NCBI GenBank assembly: GCA_001600055.1
Contig: BCIV01000002.1
Coordinates: 872,287 to 936,286, forward strand
Source of the DNA: Filobasidium wieringae
Lineage: Eukaryota; Basidiomycota; Tremellomycetes; Filobasidiales; Filobasidiaceae
Length of the DNA stretch: 64,000 nt
Reading direction: 5' to 3'
Positions 33,675 to 46,143 of the stretch are shown in pieces. Within the stretch, counting starts at the first letter, position 1, and every line of letters starts with the position of its first letter. The notes under the pieces are model-generated. The model ran no database searches. It was not told the DNA's origin and saw nothing but the letters and a program-made list of their open reading frames with translations. The position numbers and the translations under genes are program-made.

Positions 33675-35724
33675 ATGGCCCATCTACAACCAGCAGCGAG
33701 AAACATCAAGGTGAGCTCTGGAAAACCGACTTGCCAAACCGACCTCTTTTCTGATCCTTCGGAGATCAGGCGATTCGTCCTGCATCGGCCAAATCCGTAG
33801 CAGTCAAAGATGGTCACCGAAGTAATATCACTTGCATAGCCTGGAGCTGTGATGGACAGACTCTAGCAACAGGAGGGGAAGACAAGGATATCAAGATCTG
33901 GCAGTACAAAGTGAGTGGATTCAGCTGCAATGGTTTTATCTCGTTATTGACACGCGAGGCACCCGCCAGGCCGGTATTCCCAACACCCCCTTCACCCTCG
34001 TCCGCACCGGCAATCAACTCTCCCTCCTTGACTCTCATATCTCAGGTACTTCAGGAACCTCCGATTCATCGGGAACGACCGCAACAGAATCGATATGTAG
34101 CATAGCCTTCTCCCCGCGACACCCGGACATCCTTGCCGTGGCTTCTCAAGTAGAAGGATGGAACCCTATGAATCAGGGAATCGAAGGTGGATTGAATGGA
34201 GTAGAGATTATACAGGAGTCCGGATCCAATGAGAAAACAACCAACAATGTAGTCGAGGATAACAAGTGGGCAAAGTCGCCTAGACCAAAAGTCAGGATAT
34301 GGAATGTCAAGAGCAAGTCAATTCGTCAATTCACACCTCGATAGATTGCTCATCTTAAAACGACTTCGTAGCCAGACAACCAATCACCACCATATTACTA
34401 TCCCACAACCCTGTTGCTTTAGCCTTCCATCCCTCTTCGTACCAATTTGTCGCCGTGTGCATGGATAAGAGCGCGATCGATTACAGTGTCATCTGCTGGC
34501 AACAACTCACTAACCTGCACGACCTGGACGGAGCGGAGGGCGAATCTTCAGGTTTGAGTCTGGAGACTCCCAATTCAGCACCTGATCCAGAAACCATCCA
34601 AACGGAGAAAGCTAGAAGAAAAATTGACGTCGAACGGAAACAAGCTCGTCAGCGTACGGCCGAGACGGAGGGGGATGAAGGGTGGACTTTAAGAAGGGAT
34701 GTCTCCCTCGTCCTGAAAGAAAGGGTACAGGAGATGAAGACGAGAGGTTATACGAACGGGGTCAGCGAGGTTAGTCCTATTTAAGTGTGACTGGCAGATA
34801 AAGAAACCTGATCGACTTTGGGGTTAGTTGAATGGGGCGATATTTTCTCCTTGCGGGACTCGTCTCTATACAGGGAATCATGATGGGTCGGTTCATGTAT
34901 GGGAATATCCACTGAAGTCAACCATATGTTAGTTGAGCCAACCACTCGCGAAGCGGTACGTTTGAGGTGATCTGACGGGACCCCCATATAGCAACAGAAC
35001 CACCTGCGGATGAACCTGAGCAAGCGCTAGATGAGATCAGTCAACAAATATCTCAAGAGACTATACCGGAAGAGAAACAAGACGGAGATTCCGAGATGCT
35101 CCTAGCAGAGGCTGCAGTAGGCAACGCTGAGCCCGAAGTAGCAGAGCAGATGAATGCAAGTTCCACAATAGCTTCTCAGCCATTACGGTGGATGTTTTCC
35201 AAACAGCTCAATCAAGGATGCATCAATTGCATCGAGATGGACCCTCGACGAAGGTCAGTTTTACTAGCCGACTCGTGCGGTTCGTGCTCATGTCGGCATG
35301 CTATTCAGATACTACGTCACGGGAGGATCAGAAGGGCTGGCGGCGTTATGTGACCTCAAGACAAACATAGCTAGTCGTACCTTTTCTTCCTATACGTCAG
35401 TGCTGAATCCTTTATTCCTTCGCCCTGCAAACACTGATGAGAATTGTGCAACAGCGAGCAAATCAGGTTCACCAAAGCAAGCTGGGACGGCGAATACGTG
35501 GCAATAGCAGGGGACGATAAGTGTATCCAGATCGTAAGCATACTTCCGGACGCCAGCGCATTGGCTATAGGACTCATCGCTTCGAGTGCCAGGTGTCGAC
35601 TGCCAGCGGTGCCATGGTCGAACAGATCCCCACGGACGGAAAAGTGCGTGCGCTCGCTTGGTCTCCAGCCCGGATGATGCTAGTCTGGGCGATCGATCGA
35701 AACTTCATGTATACCGTATTATAA
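33675..35724 (+). CDS. TEX1: WD40 protein, THO complex subunit 3 / Tex1-like
   Basis: Tex1/THOC3 is the beta-propeller subunit of THO/TREX, coupling transcription to mRNA export. The first exon is 33675-33710 (MAHLQPAARNIK). WD repeats then follow: DGHRSNITCIAWSCDGQTLATGGEDKDIKIW, SICSIAFSPRHPDILAVAS, IFSPCGTRLYTGNHDGSVHVWE, RYYVTGGSEGLAALCD, FTKASWDGEYVAIAGDDKC and KVRALAWSPARMMLVWA. A long E/Q/R-rich insert (about 34520-34760) and an acidic insert (about 35000-35170) interrupt the propeller. One intron (34325-34371) needs a weak donor, GTCAAT. The final Trp-Ala is followed by an unusual short tail, so the C-terminus is less certain. The stop is 43 nt from the convergent NIF3 stop. Confidence 0.8.
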
Positions 35725-35767
35725 GCGATGCAGTAAACGGCTTCAATATCAACAGGTTCTCCATTCT

Positions 35768-37132
35768 CTAGACCACGCGCAGGGGATCCTTGTCTACTCT
35801 GCTGACGATAACTTCCCACTTCCCACTGCCCTGCTCCATATTCAATTCTTTCTCCAGCTTTTCCTTCAAAACTGCAGTCAGGTATCCTCGCTCGGTATTC
35901 GTGTGGTTGCACAGGACGATATGAGATCCAGCTTGAGTCATCGCCAATGCTTGGTGCTGTTTTTTGTGGCATCAGGGTCTCGGGTCGTCGGGCAGACACG
36001 CGCTGACTCACATGCGTCATCTCTCCTGTCCAGAATAGGTCAGCCTGTACGTTTTTGAACATGGATCCTCCTGATCCAGCACAAAGAGCTATTGTACTGA
36101 TCTTGGAAGGCTTAGGCGGCTCCCCATACATGACTACTCATAAAACCAGACAGTAAGTCACGGATCATCGCAAAGACCTTGAAATCTCTCACCATGCGGT
36201 AGCCCTAGCAATTCTTTGATCTTCTCTATAGCTTCCTTTCCCTCGATTGCTTCGTTCAACTGAACAATTGTTCCCATTCCCGCATCAGCAAATTCGGCCA
36301 AGTGATCCGGTCGAGAACTGTTCGGCTTGAATTTCGGCTCGATGGGTTTGGAAGATTTGATATTCGACTCGAAAGCCGAGGTCAACCTGTAACCGGGAAG
36401 ATGATAGTAGATACGGCGATGAAAAACTACCCCAATTACTAAACGACTAGCGCAGATACCTACCAGGTATTGATTCCTCCGTTAATAGCATCCAAGCTCG
36501 TGTGCGGGCTGAATACAGAGATACCCTTCGCGGACAACTTGAGTAAGGAGGCTTGCAAAGTATTGGAAAGCTTCATGCTCCTATGATAACGTTTTGGTCA
36601 GCGCCCAGTCTTGCAACTGTGAGAAGAATCAGTTTTAGGCATACTTGAGACCAGAGAAAATCTAGTTGTGTCAGGAAAAGAAAGCTTTAGCTGATTGCTG
36701 TGAGCGAACCAGCTTTTGGATGACTTACAGGAGGATGGTATGCCACCACCAGTGTACAATCAGGTAGAGATAGAGCTTCGTCGCATACTTCAGTGGTGAG
36801 GCTTAAGAGAGATCCCACGATCAACCAGAGATGTAGCTGGATGACGATAATGACTTACTCGATGGCCAAGAGTACGGTTCTTGCTTCACTTTTAGGGTAA
36901 GGAGCCTCTGTGAATCATCGATCAATCTCATAGCCCTGATTAATCGCTTCATCTGTGGGCTAACCGATCATCACTCCAACCTTTGAATCAAGGTCAGCAT
37001 CCGATCATAGACTCGCAGGTCTGAGCAGGTCGTACTCACATTGTCCCAGCTGTTATCAGCCAGCTCGAGGGGAGCGATCCTCTTCCATGCGTTTTGCAGA
37101 ATAGCGATCGGAGCTTTGGTAATGCTAGACAT
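35768..37132 (-). CDS. NIF3: NIF3 family protein (DUF34, YbgI/NIF3-like)
   Basis: A widespread family with a dinuclear metal site and no settled function; some members are called GTP cyclohydrolase type 2, and yeast Nif3 binds Ngg1 in two-hybrid tests. The protein starts MSSITKAPIAILQNAWKRIA with PLELADNSWDNVG, then VVAYHPPIFSGLKSM (metal His; the eukaryotic YHPPIF form), SPHTSLDAINGGINTW, LCAGSGGSMFKN and near the end CNHTNTERGYL, whose His and Glu are the second half of the metal site. It is cut by about seven short introns. All key residues are present. It is divergent from the peroxiredoxin across 406 bp. Confidence 0.92.
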
Positions 37133-37538
37133 CGCTGCCGGTGAGACTGATCAAGTGTTTGAGCCGGAGTTGTGGTTACTTTGGAAATCACTGAGCAGCT
37201 AGAGCAGCTATGGGGGATTGAACGTTTCAATCCATTTCTTTGACACATCAGCTTCTGCAGTTTCCAGCTTCCGGGATTCTTTGCAATCGTCATCAAATAT
37301 GCGTATGACTACGAACATGCATTATTATTGCTGTAGCAATCAAAAAGGTGGAAATAAAGGTGAATATGGCATCGGGATCAACCGGCGATGGCGTGATAGC
37401 TTGTCGATCGCCGCCACGTTCATACATATAACTGACTAGGCCCTGCGCTCCTACCTTGTAACATCCTCGAGCCTCTACCACTCTCCCCTTGCATTCACTG
37501 ACTCCTAGATCAAAGAAAATAAAATAGTAACAGACAAA
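37133..37538. promoter_or_regulatory. Bidirectional promoter, NIF3 / 1-Cys peroxiredoxin
   Basis: 406 nt between divergent starts. The peroxiredoxin side ends in an A-rich leader (CAAAGAAAATAAAATAG, about 37511-37527) typical of highly expressed genes. I see no specific stress element. Confidence 0.45.
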
Positions 37539-38533
37539 ATGCCCGGCTTACGTCTTGGATCCATCGCTCCCGATTTCGAAGCTCAGACTTCCAACGGAGA
37601 CATCAAGTTCCACCAATGGGCTGGTGATTCATGGGTCATGTTGTTCTCTCACCCCGTTAGTACCGTTGTAATTCGAGCTGGCTATCCATGGCTTACCTCT
37701 AACAATGCAAATCACAACCGTTTCAGGACGACTTTACTCGTAAGTGAATGTTCCTTAGAGTCTCTCTTGAAGAAGCACGCTTATCACCTGTTTGCAACTC
37801 TAGCTGTCTGCACCACCGAGCTCGGAGCCATCTCCAAGCACGCTGCTGATTTCGAGAAGCGAGGTGTCAAGTTGCTTGGATTGTCCGCCAACGACGTTTC
37901 CAGCCACCACGAGTGGATCAAGGACGTCGACGAGATCTCTGGTAGCAACTTGAAGGTTAGTTTTGATGTCTCAGAAGCGTGCTCCAATATCGCACCAGTA
38001 TTAACCAAATTTCGGCGATTTGGTAGTTCCCCATCATCGGAGACAAGGAGAGGAAGATTGCTACTACTTACGACATGTTGGATGACCTCGATGAGACTAA
38101 CAAGGATGCTCTCGGTTTGCCCCTTACCGTGAGGAGTGTTTGTAAGTTAGAGTTCCTCTTGTGCGATTTCCTCCTTCATGTTTGAACCGACTTTGTGTTG
38201 CACAGTCTTCATCGATCCCAAAAAGGTCATTCGAACTATCATCACCTACCCCGCCTCTACCGGTCGAAACGTTCAGGAGTTGCTCCGTGTGATCGACTCC
38301 CTCCAGCTTTCTTCCCAGCACAAGATCGCTACCCCTGTCAACTGGACTCCCGGTGACGATGTCATCATTGCTAACAGCGTCAAGAAGGATGAAGCCGACC
38401 AGCTGTTCCCTGGGTACAAGTCTGTCAAGGTTAGTAACTCGATGCCGCGTTTCGTTGGTCTGCGATACAAGCTGAATATGCTTGCGTCGTACAGCCTTAC
38501 TTGAGATACACTGAGGACCCCAGCAAGAAGTAA
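37539..38533 (+). CDS. 1-Cys peroxiredoxin (Prx6/Prx1 type)
   Basis: A thiol peroxidase that reduces H2O2 and organic or lipid hydroperoxides. Six exons (37539-37655, 37727-37739, 37804-37955, 38027-38141, 38206-38429, 38495-38533) give 219 residues, the normal family length. The active site DDFTPVCTTELG is assembled across a 13-nt microexon, with the peroxidatic Cys just after it. FFIDPKKVIRTIITYPASTGRN and the C-terminal TPVNWTPGDDVIIANSV, PYLRYTEDPSKK are diagnostic of the Prx6 group. No presequence is seen, so a cytosolic form is likely. No second resolving cysteine follows, in keeping with the 1-Cys mechanism. Confidence 0.95.
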
Positions 38534-39592
38534 ACGGGTGGAGAAGATGCTCATATTTCATAGCCCATAAAAGTTGTATTGCTGAAATTTCAATGCGGTT
38601 CCGTTGATAATGATGGGAATCCTACATTTGATGACTGGGGTCCAATTGGAAGATGATGTTACTGCTGCTAGAATCGTCAAATTACTAGCCAACAAACACG
38701 CGATTTCGCAACGACACATATTTTGGCCGCAACCTCATGTCTCGCTTGATCCCATCGAGCTCCAGTATTCAGTAGTACTCGTCGCGAGTCAGACTTCTTT
38801 CGTTCCTCGAGACAAGACGTTCATTAAAACAGTAAGGTTTCGGTGATCCTTCTATGGTGAGATATCCCCTTTGGCATATCCGAACTGATTTACGGGGGAA
38901 AGGCTGTGATCGCCGCAAGATATGATTGTCCTTGATCATAGTTGTCCGACCTTGAAGCTTGAAAGCTTGACAATAACTCTCGACTCAGATCTGTAACATA
39001 ATCAGCTCGCTGCCGTGTCCCTTCATCATGTTATTCATCGCTGCTTTTTTAGACGCTTTCTTTGATATTTGGGTTTGACAACGGTCGCCGTTCTAATCGT
39101 TCTGATCGATCATGCCAGAACGCTCATCACCACTACTACTCTAGCTACTCTGCTGTTTCACGGTAGCAGTCGCATCGCCGATGTCTCTTTGATTAGGTTT
39201 GATCAACGGGACGCGTTAAAGAAAGGGGCTGAAACGTTTCGGTTCGGTTGCACCCGGAAGAGCGCGAGACGAGGCGAGGAAAGAGAACACGACACATTGA
39301 AGGAGGGGATTGACCGGATTGATTGGCTTTTCGCTTTACGTTTGGTTCCATCGCTTATCGAGATGATCTTGCTCTTTTCTCCTTCGATCGTAAAGGTAGC
39401 TCGGCCGGGAGGAGGTGGGGGAGCTTGTTGTGACGAGAGGGTGATACGGTTCCATCGCTCGAATCTTTGGTGGATTGATGGTGAAGGCGTCCACTTACCA
39501 GTAGGAGTACATAAGGTATCGGGCTCTATACAATCCAGCTATGACCTGCAACATGGCTCAATGATTCCATCTCATACTTGATAATTGCAAAC
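38534..39592. other. Intergenic region, no secure gene
   Basis: About 1.06 kb. A 170-codon open frame (39069-39581) starts at TTG, has no ATG and no domain. I take the region to be the peroxiredoxin 3' UTR and the DUF6534 gene's promoter. Confidence 0.4.
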
Positions 39593-41244
39593 ATGTCATT
39601 TATAGGTGCCGGCTTCGATTACGACAACGATACCATGGTCGACCTCGTTTTCGAGGTCGTGATCGCGGATAGGAAAACGGGTGTTTTAGGACCTATCGTA
39701 AGCAATCAGAATAGATAACCCGACATCTAGACCTCTTCAACTTACGTATGATCTTGCAGTTCGCTCCCCTTCCAATCAACGCTGTATTGCTGGGTATTCT
39801 CACTTACCAGGTAACAACGTACTTCGGACAATATGGTAGAACCGACTCCAAATGGACGAAATGGCTTGTGGCGAGCTTGATGATCTTGTCACTTGCCACG
39901 AATGGATGTGTGTTGAGTGAGTACTAAATAGTCACGCTCTCTATCATCGTACAAGATTAACGTCTCATTCCGATGAACAGGTTGGGCGTTCAATGTGTTC
40001 ATCACTCACTACGGACACTATTATACCCTCTTCCTGAGCTCCGCTATCGTTCCCTTCTACGGTCTACTGGGAGTTCAATTCTACCTGATTAGTGCATGGT
40101 ACGCGCATAAGGTGAGTCATCACGTCACTTCGGATTGTCAGGCGGCTGATAGTATCTCCAAAAGGCTTGGAGACTGTATGAGAACCGTTGGTGGGTCCCC
40201 GCGATCATCATGACCTTCGCAACTGTCAGTCTTGTCGCTGCTATTGCTACTATGGTGAGTGACAACATTACAGAGCGCTTAGGAACTTACTGATAGCCGT
40301 ATGCTTCTGGTTCGGTCTTGATAGGTCAGTCTGGGAAGCGTACGAAGTATTCTTGAGGTCCGTGATAGCACGAAGACCAAGGTGAACGGTAAGTTGAACG
40401 CTACTCGAGATACAATATGACCTGTAAGACTGACAATTCTGTCCTCCGAAGCCCTACTTTATATCTACGGGACCATCACAACGTGAGCTTCCTAGTCAAG
40501 TCTGATAGCACAACCGTCTAATCTCTCGCCACATAGCGATTGCTGCATCACCGGTCTCATCCTAGCCAAGATCCTGAAGAGTCGTACCGGGTGGAGTCAA
40601 ACGGATCGCTTGATTCGTCGATTGACGCTCTTGACCATGGAATCGCAAGCTCCACCCACCATCTTCTGTCTGATCGTCGCTATCCATTTCAGTTGTACCT
40701 TTGGGTAAGCCTCATCGCGCGTATCGAAGTGGAATGACGTGCTGATGATGCGACTCGCAGTACGGAACTTGCCTATCCATATCTCATGTAAGCTCAGCTC
40801 ATCGCCTTGCGTGTTCCATGACTAAACCTGAGATCCGGTTCCTTTTGGGATTTCAGGATTTCTGGCAACGTATACGCCATCGCCATTCTCTTCTCCTTGA
40901 CTTCGCGAGCCGAGTTCCGCGACCCGTACGAGCGTGAGCGAACCCGGGCGGAAGGCAACACCTATATCCAAGGGGAGAGATCGAGAATCGGGGAACATAC
41001 TCAAGTCCGAGTCAACATCGAGACCCATGTCGAAGTAAGCATTCGTACAGGCATCACTCTCGTCTTCCTACACTGAAAACTGCGCACTTAGGTCTCGGAT
41101 ATTCCCGTTCTCGCTGAGCGGAAGCGTCACGCTGGTCTACGAGATGAAGGCGATTCTCTGGACGCTTACGACATGGACAAACGGTCGGATGAGATGCATT
41201 CAGTCGACTCGGCTCATCAACAGAAGATATCGATGAGTGTTTGA
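39593..41244 (+). CDS. DUF6534 seven-transmembrane protein
   Basis: A basidiomycete membrane protein family of unknown function. It starts MSFIGAGFDYDN. Hydrophobic spans follow in order: PLPINAVLLGILTYQVTTYF, LVASLMILSLATNGCVLS, TLFLSSAIVPFYGLLGVQFY, VPAIIMTFATVSLVAAIATM, LLYIYGTITTDCCITGLIL, QAPPTIFCLIVAIHFSCTF and ISGNVYAIAILFSLTSR. The GILTYQxxxYF start and the C-terminal SRAEFR after the last helix are typical of the family. A charged cytosolic tail of about 100 residues follows. About nine short exons. The start could be further upstream because the family's first helix often comes sooner; I use the nearest in-frame ATG. Confidence 0.8.
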
Positions 41245-41393
41245 GAGCAAGGCTGATGGGTGCCAAGAGGGATCCAGGAGATCGCTTAAAGTGATTCATT
41301 ATGGTATATTTAGAACCTTTCAATCAGGGCAGGGCGATAGGGAACTCTTGTAATTTAAATCGAAAGGAATATACTCTACCGTCTTGCGGGCCT

Positions 41394-43293
41394 TTAACGC
41401 CGTTGACGCTCATCTTTGATTGAGCAGAAGAGATTTAGTCCGCGTTACACAGTGTGCCAGGATTGCCAATGCCACTCACCCTTGCTGTCGTACGAGGTAT
41501 CGATGGATCCCAACAGAAGCTGGTGACATATGCAGAGTCAGCAAGGATTTTGCTGCTCATACTGCACGTTAGTAGCTCACCTTGCATAGCCAGACCGAGG
41601 GAGACAATTCCTCTGGTTTAACGAAAGGTATCTATTAGCTTAGCCGCCTTATTAGTGACTCTCGTCCTACTGCCGACTCACCTCCGCTAGTACGTTTCAT
41701 CTGATCTTGCTCGTATTCGAAATCTCCGGTCTGATCGATCAAGCCTATCGCAAAGAAAGACCATCAATACCGTTCGGAAACCAGAAGCGGGATCACGATT
41801 CACCTCCAACAACAGGATGATGATCGAGGGAAGTCAAGAACTCCTGAGCTTTACGGTCGTCTCCGACCTGACAGAACTGAAGGGATAAAGCATCAGGTCC
41901 GTAACGGGACCTCTTCAATTCCTCGTTAGCTCGGATGATGACGTTGAAGACTGTCAAGACGGTATGAGCAGACGATCTAGACCGAGATGGGAAGCGATGA
42001 CTAACCCGTTTCGGCAGGCTCTCCAGCAGGCGCTCCGTCCGAGACGATCAAACAAAGCATAGGTTTCCTCAACTGATTGGCCCTGGCAGGTCCAAGCAAC
42101 AAAGGTTGAATAACCTTTTGGTCCAAACTAGTACCCAAGGGGGTGAGTCCGGAGAACTTAATCTGCTGAATGAGTTGGCTAGCTTGGCCTTCAGAAGTGA
42201 CATTGTTTCCTTGAATTTGGGAATTGAGGAAACGGACTTCGATCCCGTCGTGATCGAACAAACTGGCGGCAAAGGCAACTCGGGAGACGATCCTGATTGG
42301 AAGGTCGTAGAATTAGTACACAAGTGCTTGTTTGCTCGCAATGTATGATGCTTACATCTTCAAATCCTCAATACGTTCTCCACCTTGTTCAAAGGACATC
42401 GAACCTGGTCCATTTCAGAAGACAATCAGCTATCCAGATCACCTTCATTTCGCTTATGGTTACGTACCAGAATCGTCGCACAGAAGCACGACATCGAACA
42501 GACTGATCTTGACCAAGTCCGCAGCGAGTTCAAGAGGAAGCTTCCATTGTTCAGCGATCTTCTGCAGAGCACCTGATTGACAAATCCGCTGGGCAATTTG
42601 GTCCAGCGATTGAGGAGGGTAGAAGGACTCGAGATGTTGCTATAGATGGAAACAGACGGCCCCTTTGTTAGACTACAAAGGGATTGGGATGGATAAGAGT
42701 TGACAGGACGTACATCTCGAACGCAGTCCTGCAAGAGCCTGGTTACCATTCTGGGATCGGGACCTCCGGAGGTAGGAGCACCGTAAGGAGCCTGCTGTCC
42801 GTAGCCCTGCTGCTGAGGCTGACCATATCCTTGCTGAGGAGGCTGGCCATACCCCTGTTGAGGAGGTTGACCGTAAGACTGCTGAGGTGGCTGACCGTAT
42901 CCCTGTTGCTGCTGACCATACCCCTGTTGAGGAGGCTGGCCGTAGCCTTGCTGTGGAGGCTGACCATAAGACTGCTGAGGAGGCTGACCGGCGTGTTGTG
43001 CACCGTAAGGAGGAGGAGGTGCAGCGTAGTGCTGACCGGGAGCTGGGGTGGAGGACTGGTATCCTGGCTGTTGCCTGTATGGATGGACTGGTTTATCAGC
43101 TCTTTCCTGGTCCTTCTATATCGAAAGATACAGCACTGACCCAGCCGGAGGGGGAGGGGCACCGTAGCCTACGTTGACGTTGGCATAAGCTTTGTTTGCG
43201 AGAGCTGAGTTCGACCAAGATAATCTAGATGAGTAATCGAGTCTTGGCAAGCTTCCGGAAATAGGACTTGCCCATTTTACTTGCGAGACCCAT
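41394..43293 (-). CDS. von Willebrand A domain protein with a Q/P/G/Y-rich repeat region
   Basis: The N-terminal quarter is a low-complexity repeat: eight near-perfect copies of YGQPPQQ(G/S) (42985-42790), flanked by YGAPPPP and [10 protein letters not shown]. The rest is a vWA domain with the MIDAS motif LLCDDSGSM, a Rossmann-like core ([21 protein letters not shown]) and [17 protein letters not shown]. Many fungi have such vWA proteins with a Q-rich N-terminus; no enzyme activity is known. The first exon is inferred as ATG 43293, MGLA, spliced to [14 protein letters not shown]; the donor there (GTAAAA) is weak, so the start is tentative. The end DSKDERQRR uses a short last exon with stop at 41394. 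Confidence 0.78.
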
Positions 43294-44054
43294 TCTAGCG
43301 TGTGAGTGATCTAGTGACTAATGAAGTTGGTTATGTGAGCTTATCAAGAAGCAAGGCAAGAGGCGTCGACTGCGGTTTGAGTGTCGCTGCGAGGAGAGTT
43401 GGGCGTAGTGCGAGTATAAAAGGATGCTCATGCTGTGGATCCACGCTGTGTAGATGATCCTAACACATCGATTCGCTTCCGATCCGGTTCCGGCAGAATG
43501 TGCATGACGTGGCGACGCGAATAAATGATGCATGTACCTCTCACCTGCGCCTCACAAAATTACAGACACAGCATGTTGCCGTGCAGGTGCCAGGGTGGCG
43601 AACAGAACCGCAGTGGTACTTTGGTTTGGTGGCTGGCCATTCGAACAGTTCCGGATGTGGCGGAGCTCCGACGGAATTTCTATTTGATCTGTTACCCAAG
43701 ACTTCTTGTAACAGATGGCTCTGTTTTTATGTGTTTCGTGTCCTGATGCTGCATCAAACACCGGCAAGCCCGAACTAGGCCCGCGGTTCCGTAGAATATA
43801 CTCTATCATGATCTTACCCATACTAAAGATCCCTCACAGAGCGAGTGTACCATGAAGAGGTGGTGAGGAGCAGTCATTGTAACCCGATGCATTAGCGCGC
43901 ATGCGCGAGAGGACTTTAGCGTCATGTGAAACGGTCAGGCTATAAGTATTGTAGTGGGGGTCGGCAAGGAAACTTGACTGCGTGTAGATTGTTCTATACA
44001 CTACATACCGCCTCAAGCAAAACAGTCTTTACCTCCGTTGTTCCAGGCCGAGAA
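43294..44054. promoter_or_regulatory. Bidirectional region between vWA and F-box genes
   Basis: 761 nt. Open frames (for example 43500-43778) are overlapping and featureless. A TGACGT-type half site occurs in GCATGACGTGGCGACG at 43503-43518, but I cannot assign a regulator. Confidence 0.4.
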
Positions 44055-45473
44055 ATGGACCCCACTGTAAACGTGTGAGTCAGATAACCGATCATGCTAT
44101 TGTTCGGTGCACCCTGACTCGAGGCAATCGGATACAGACAAATTTCACGTCAGGATGCCCTGGCTGCAGATATCTTTGCTATTCCAATCCTTCGTTCCGC
44201 GATTTTATCATTCCTCGAACCAAAAGATCTCGCTACTGCGACTTGCTTGAACTCCGAATTACTGGTCGATGCGGCAAAGTGGCTTTATCTAGAGGCGGAC
44301 GCAGAAGCTTTCCAGCATCTGATTCAAAATTTCTGCGACGATAAACGTTGGGATATCTATCGAAGTTCAGTCAAAACTTTAAAATATAGAAAGACGGGTC
44401 CAAGTCTCTCGTGGTGGTCCGCTCGATTGGAAGGATCGCGAATAGCAAGTTGGTATCCCAACTTGCAGCGCGTACAACTGGGAATCGCATCAAGTCGCAT
44501 TGATCAAGGTGATCAAGAAGCTTGGTTGACGCTTGTTACAAGCGACCTGGGAAGAATTAATCGGTGGACGGTAGAAGAATGTAGACTAGCCTCCCCGGGA
44601 TCAGCTGGGCTCATGAACGCATTTGACGATCGGCCATCGAGTTGGGTATGGCGTACGAGGCGCTTATTCGTAGGACCGGAATATCTGCCTATCCATGATA
44701 GAGATACAACCGTAAACGACTCAGAACCTAGCGTAGCGGATCTGGAGATATTTGAAGATCTTGACTTGACTGGAGTTGAAGAGGTGCGATTGTCGGGTTT
44801 CTGTGTGGATGGAGACCCCTTGTTACGGATCCTGGGGAAAACGCCGCACCTGAAACAACTGGAATTTTATGGAGGAGCAGAAGATACCTCTCTACCAGCC
44901 TTCCCAGGGCTTATAGATCCTACAAATGGTCTCCTTGCGGCGAGAATAACTCGACGATGTCCCTCGCTTACCGAATTGATTTGGCATCAATGCACGGAAC
45001 ACCAATCTGAAGCGCTCGTCTTAGGTTGCGTGCAATCGGGCTTGGAAGGGCTGTCGACATTGTGCTGTCCTTGGTACGATCTCAGGATGTCCGATGGGAG
45101 TGAACGAAGTAGAATGACAACAGCACGATGGATCAGTACATTCCTGTCCACCGGAGTTCCATGGCGACCTGCACACTGTCACCTGCGCAAAGTGAGGCTA
45201 GAGATGCATCCAAATGACGCACGTCTCTCGAGCCCTCTCGACCTCGCTATCTCATTACTACTCGATTTCGATGCTACGTGCGAGGTTGAATTAGGTTTCC
45301 GTCCCGCTAGACACCACGCGGGACAGAAGGATGTCCTGCGAGATAACGGGGTGCTAAGAGCCCTTTCTAATCTGGAAGCTCGCAACTTGGGGTTAATGAA
45401 AGCTGCATTAGAGGAGCGGCAGGTCCTCATACGAGCGATGTATCATGAGTCAGGGTACACGCTCCTCGAGTGA
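44055..45473 (+). CDS. F-box-like / LRR-type protein
   Basis: A short first exon (MDPTVN) is spliced to a long exon from 44139, about 450 residues. FAIPILRSAILSFLEPKDLA followed by TCLNSELLVDAAKWLY is the F-box-like start common in basidiomycetes, where it recruits Skp1. Irregular leucine-rich segments follow (VEEVRLSGFCVDGDPLLRIL, HLKQLEFYGG, CPSLTELIWHQC), which would present substrates to an SCF ubiquitin ligase. No substrate can be inferred. The donor of exon 1 is ambiguous (GTGTGA or the upstream GTAAAC); both keep the frame. Confidence 0.7.
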
Positions 45474-46143
45474 ACTGTAATTATGTATCATTGGCTCAGG
45501 AAACTACAGCGCATTGTTGGTAATCGATATGGCAACTGAATACGCTAATATTACGCTCTTCTAATAGAGGCGAAGGAAAAGATTTGCGTCCCCGACAACG
45601 ATAAACACCAAAAAAAGGGTCCTTCCTTCTTGTCCACTCTAAAACTAGTTTCTGAGTACGACAACAACAGCCCGCAACTGAGTGGACCCCTCCCAGTTCG
45701 AGCTAGACTGCCTTCGACCTTGCACATAGCACCGTATCCTGTTTTGTGAATCCTGATTCCACAATCATGCTGTACAACTTGAACATGAGGTAGACACAAG
45801 TCGTGACGTGAAGCATTCCGGCAGACTTGGACCATGTGAGATAGCCCTCTTCCATATGAAGGGCCAACCACAAGGGATACAAATCGTTTGGCAGTTGGCA
45901 GCAATTGGCAGGCGATGTGATAATAGCTATGGTAGTAGTGATGCCCTACAGAAATGCCGCCGTGAGCCCCCGAGCTAAGGAATGCATAGATCGACGAAAA
46001 CACATATGATCCTTGGAGATGCTGAAGCAATGTCTCGTAGCTCTCGTAACTCTTGTGAGACCTGTGAGGCGGTTCATCGCTCACAAACGTTGTCGGTAGA
46101 CAGATTCAGCCAGTACTGGGTCTGTTTCATAGATCCTGAAATC
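45474..46143. other. Spacer between F-box gene and EMC3, no secure gene
   Basis: 670 nt. A 177-codon minus-strand frame (46084-45551) opens at GTG, has no ATG near its start and shows no domain. Its first bases (GTTT/GTGAGC) look like a splice donor instead. Otherwise nothing is seen. Confidence 0.4.

Noticed and set aside
39069..39581. 170-codon plus-strand open frame
   Set aside because: It begins at TTG, contains no ATG start, and reads as an R/G-rich translation without any domain.
42743..43162. Open frame antisense or out of frame to the vWA repeat region
   Set aside because: It is a shadow of the repetitive Q/P/G/Y coding sequence.
45551..46084. 177-codon minus-strand open frame
   Set aside because: It opens at GTG, has no nearby ATG, no domain and low-complexity content; its start resembles a splice donor.
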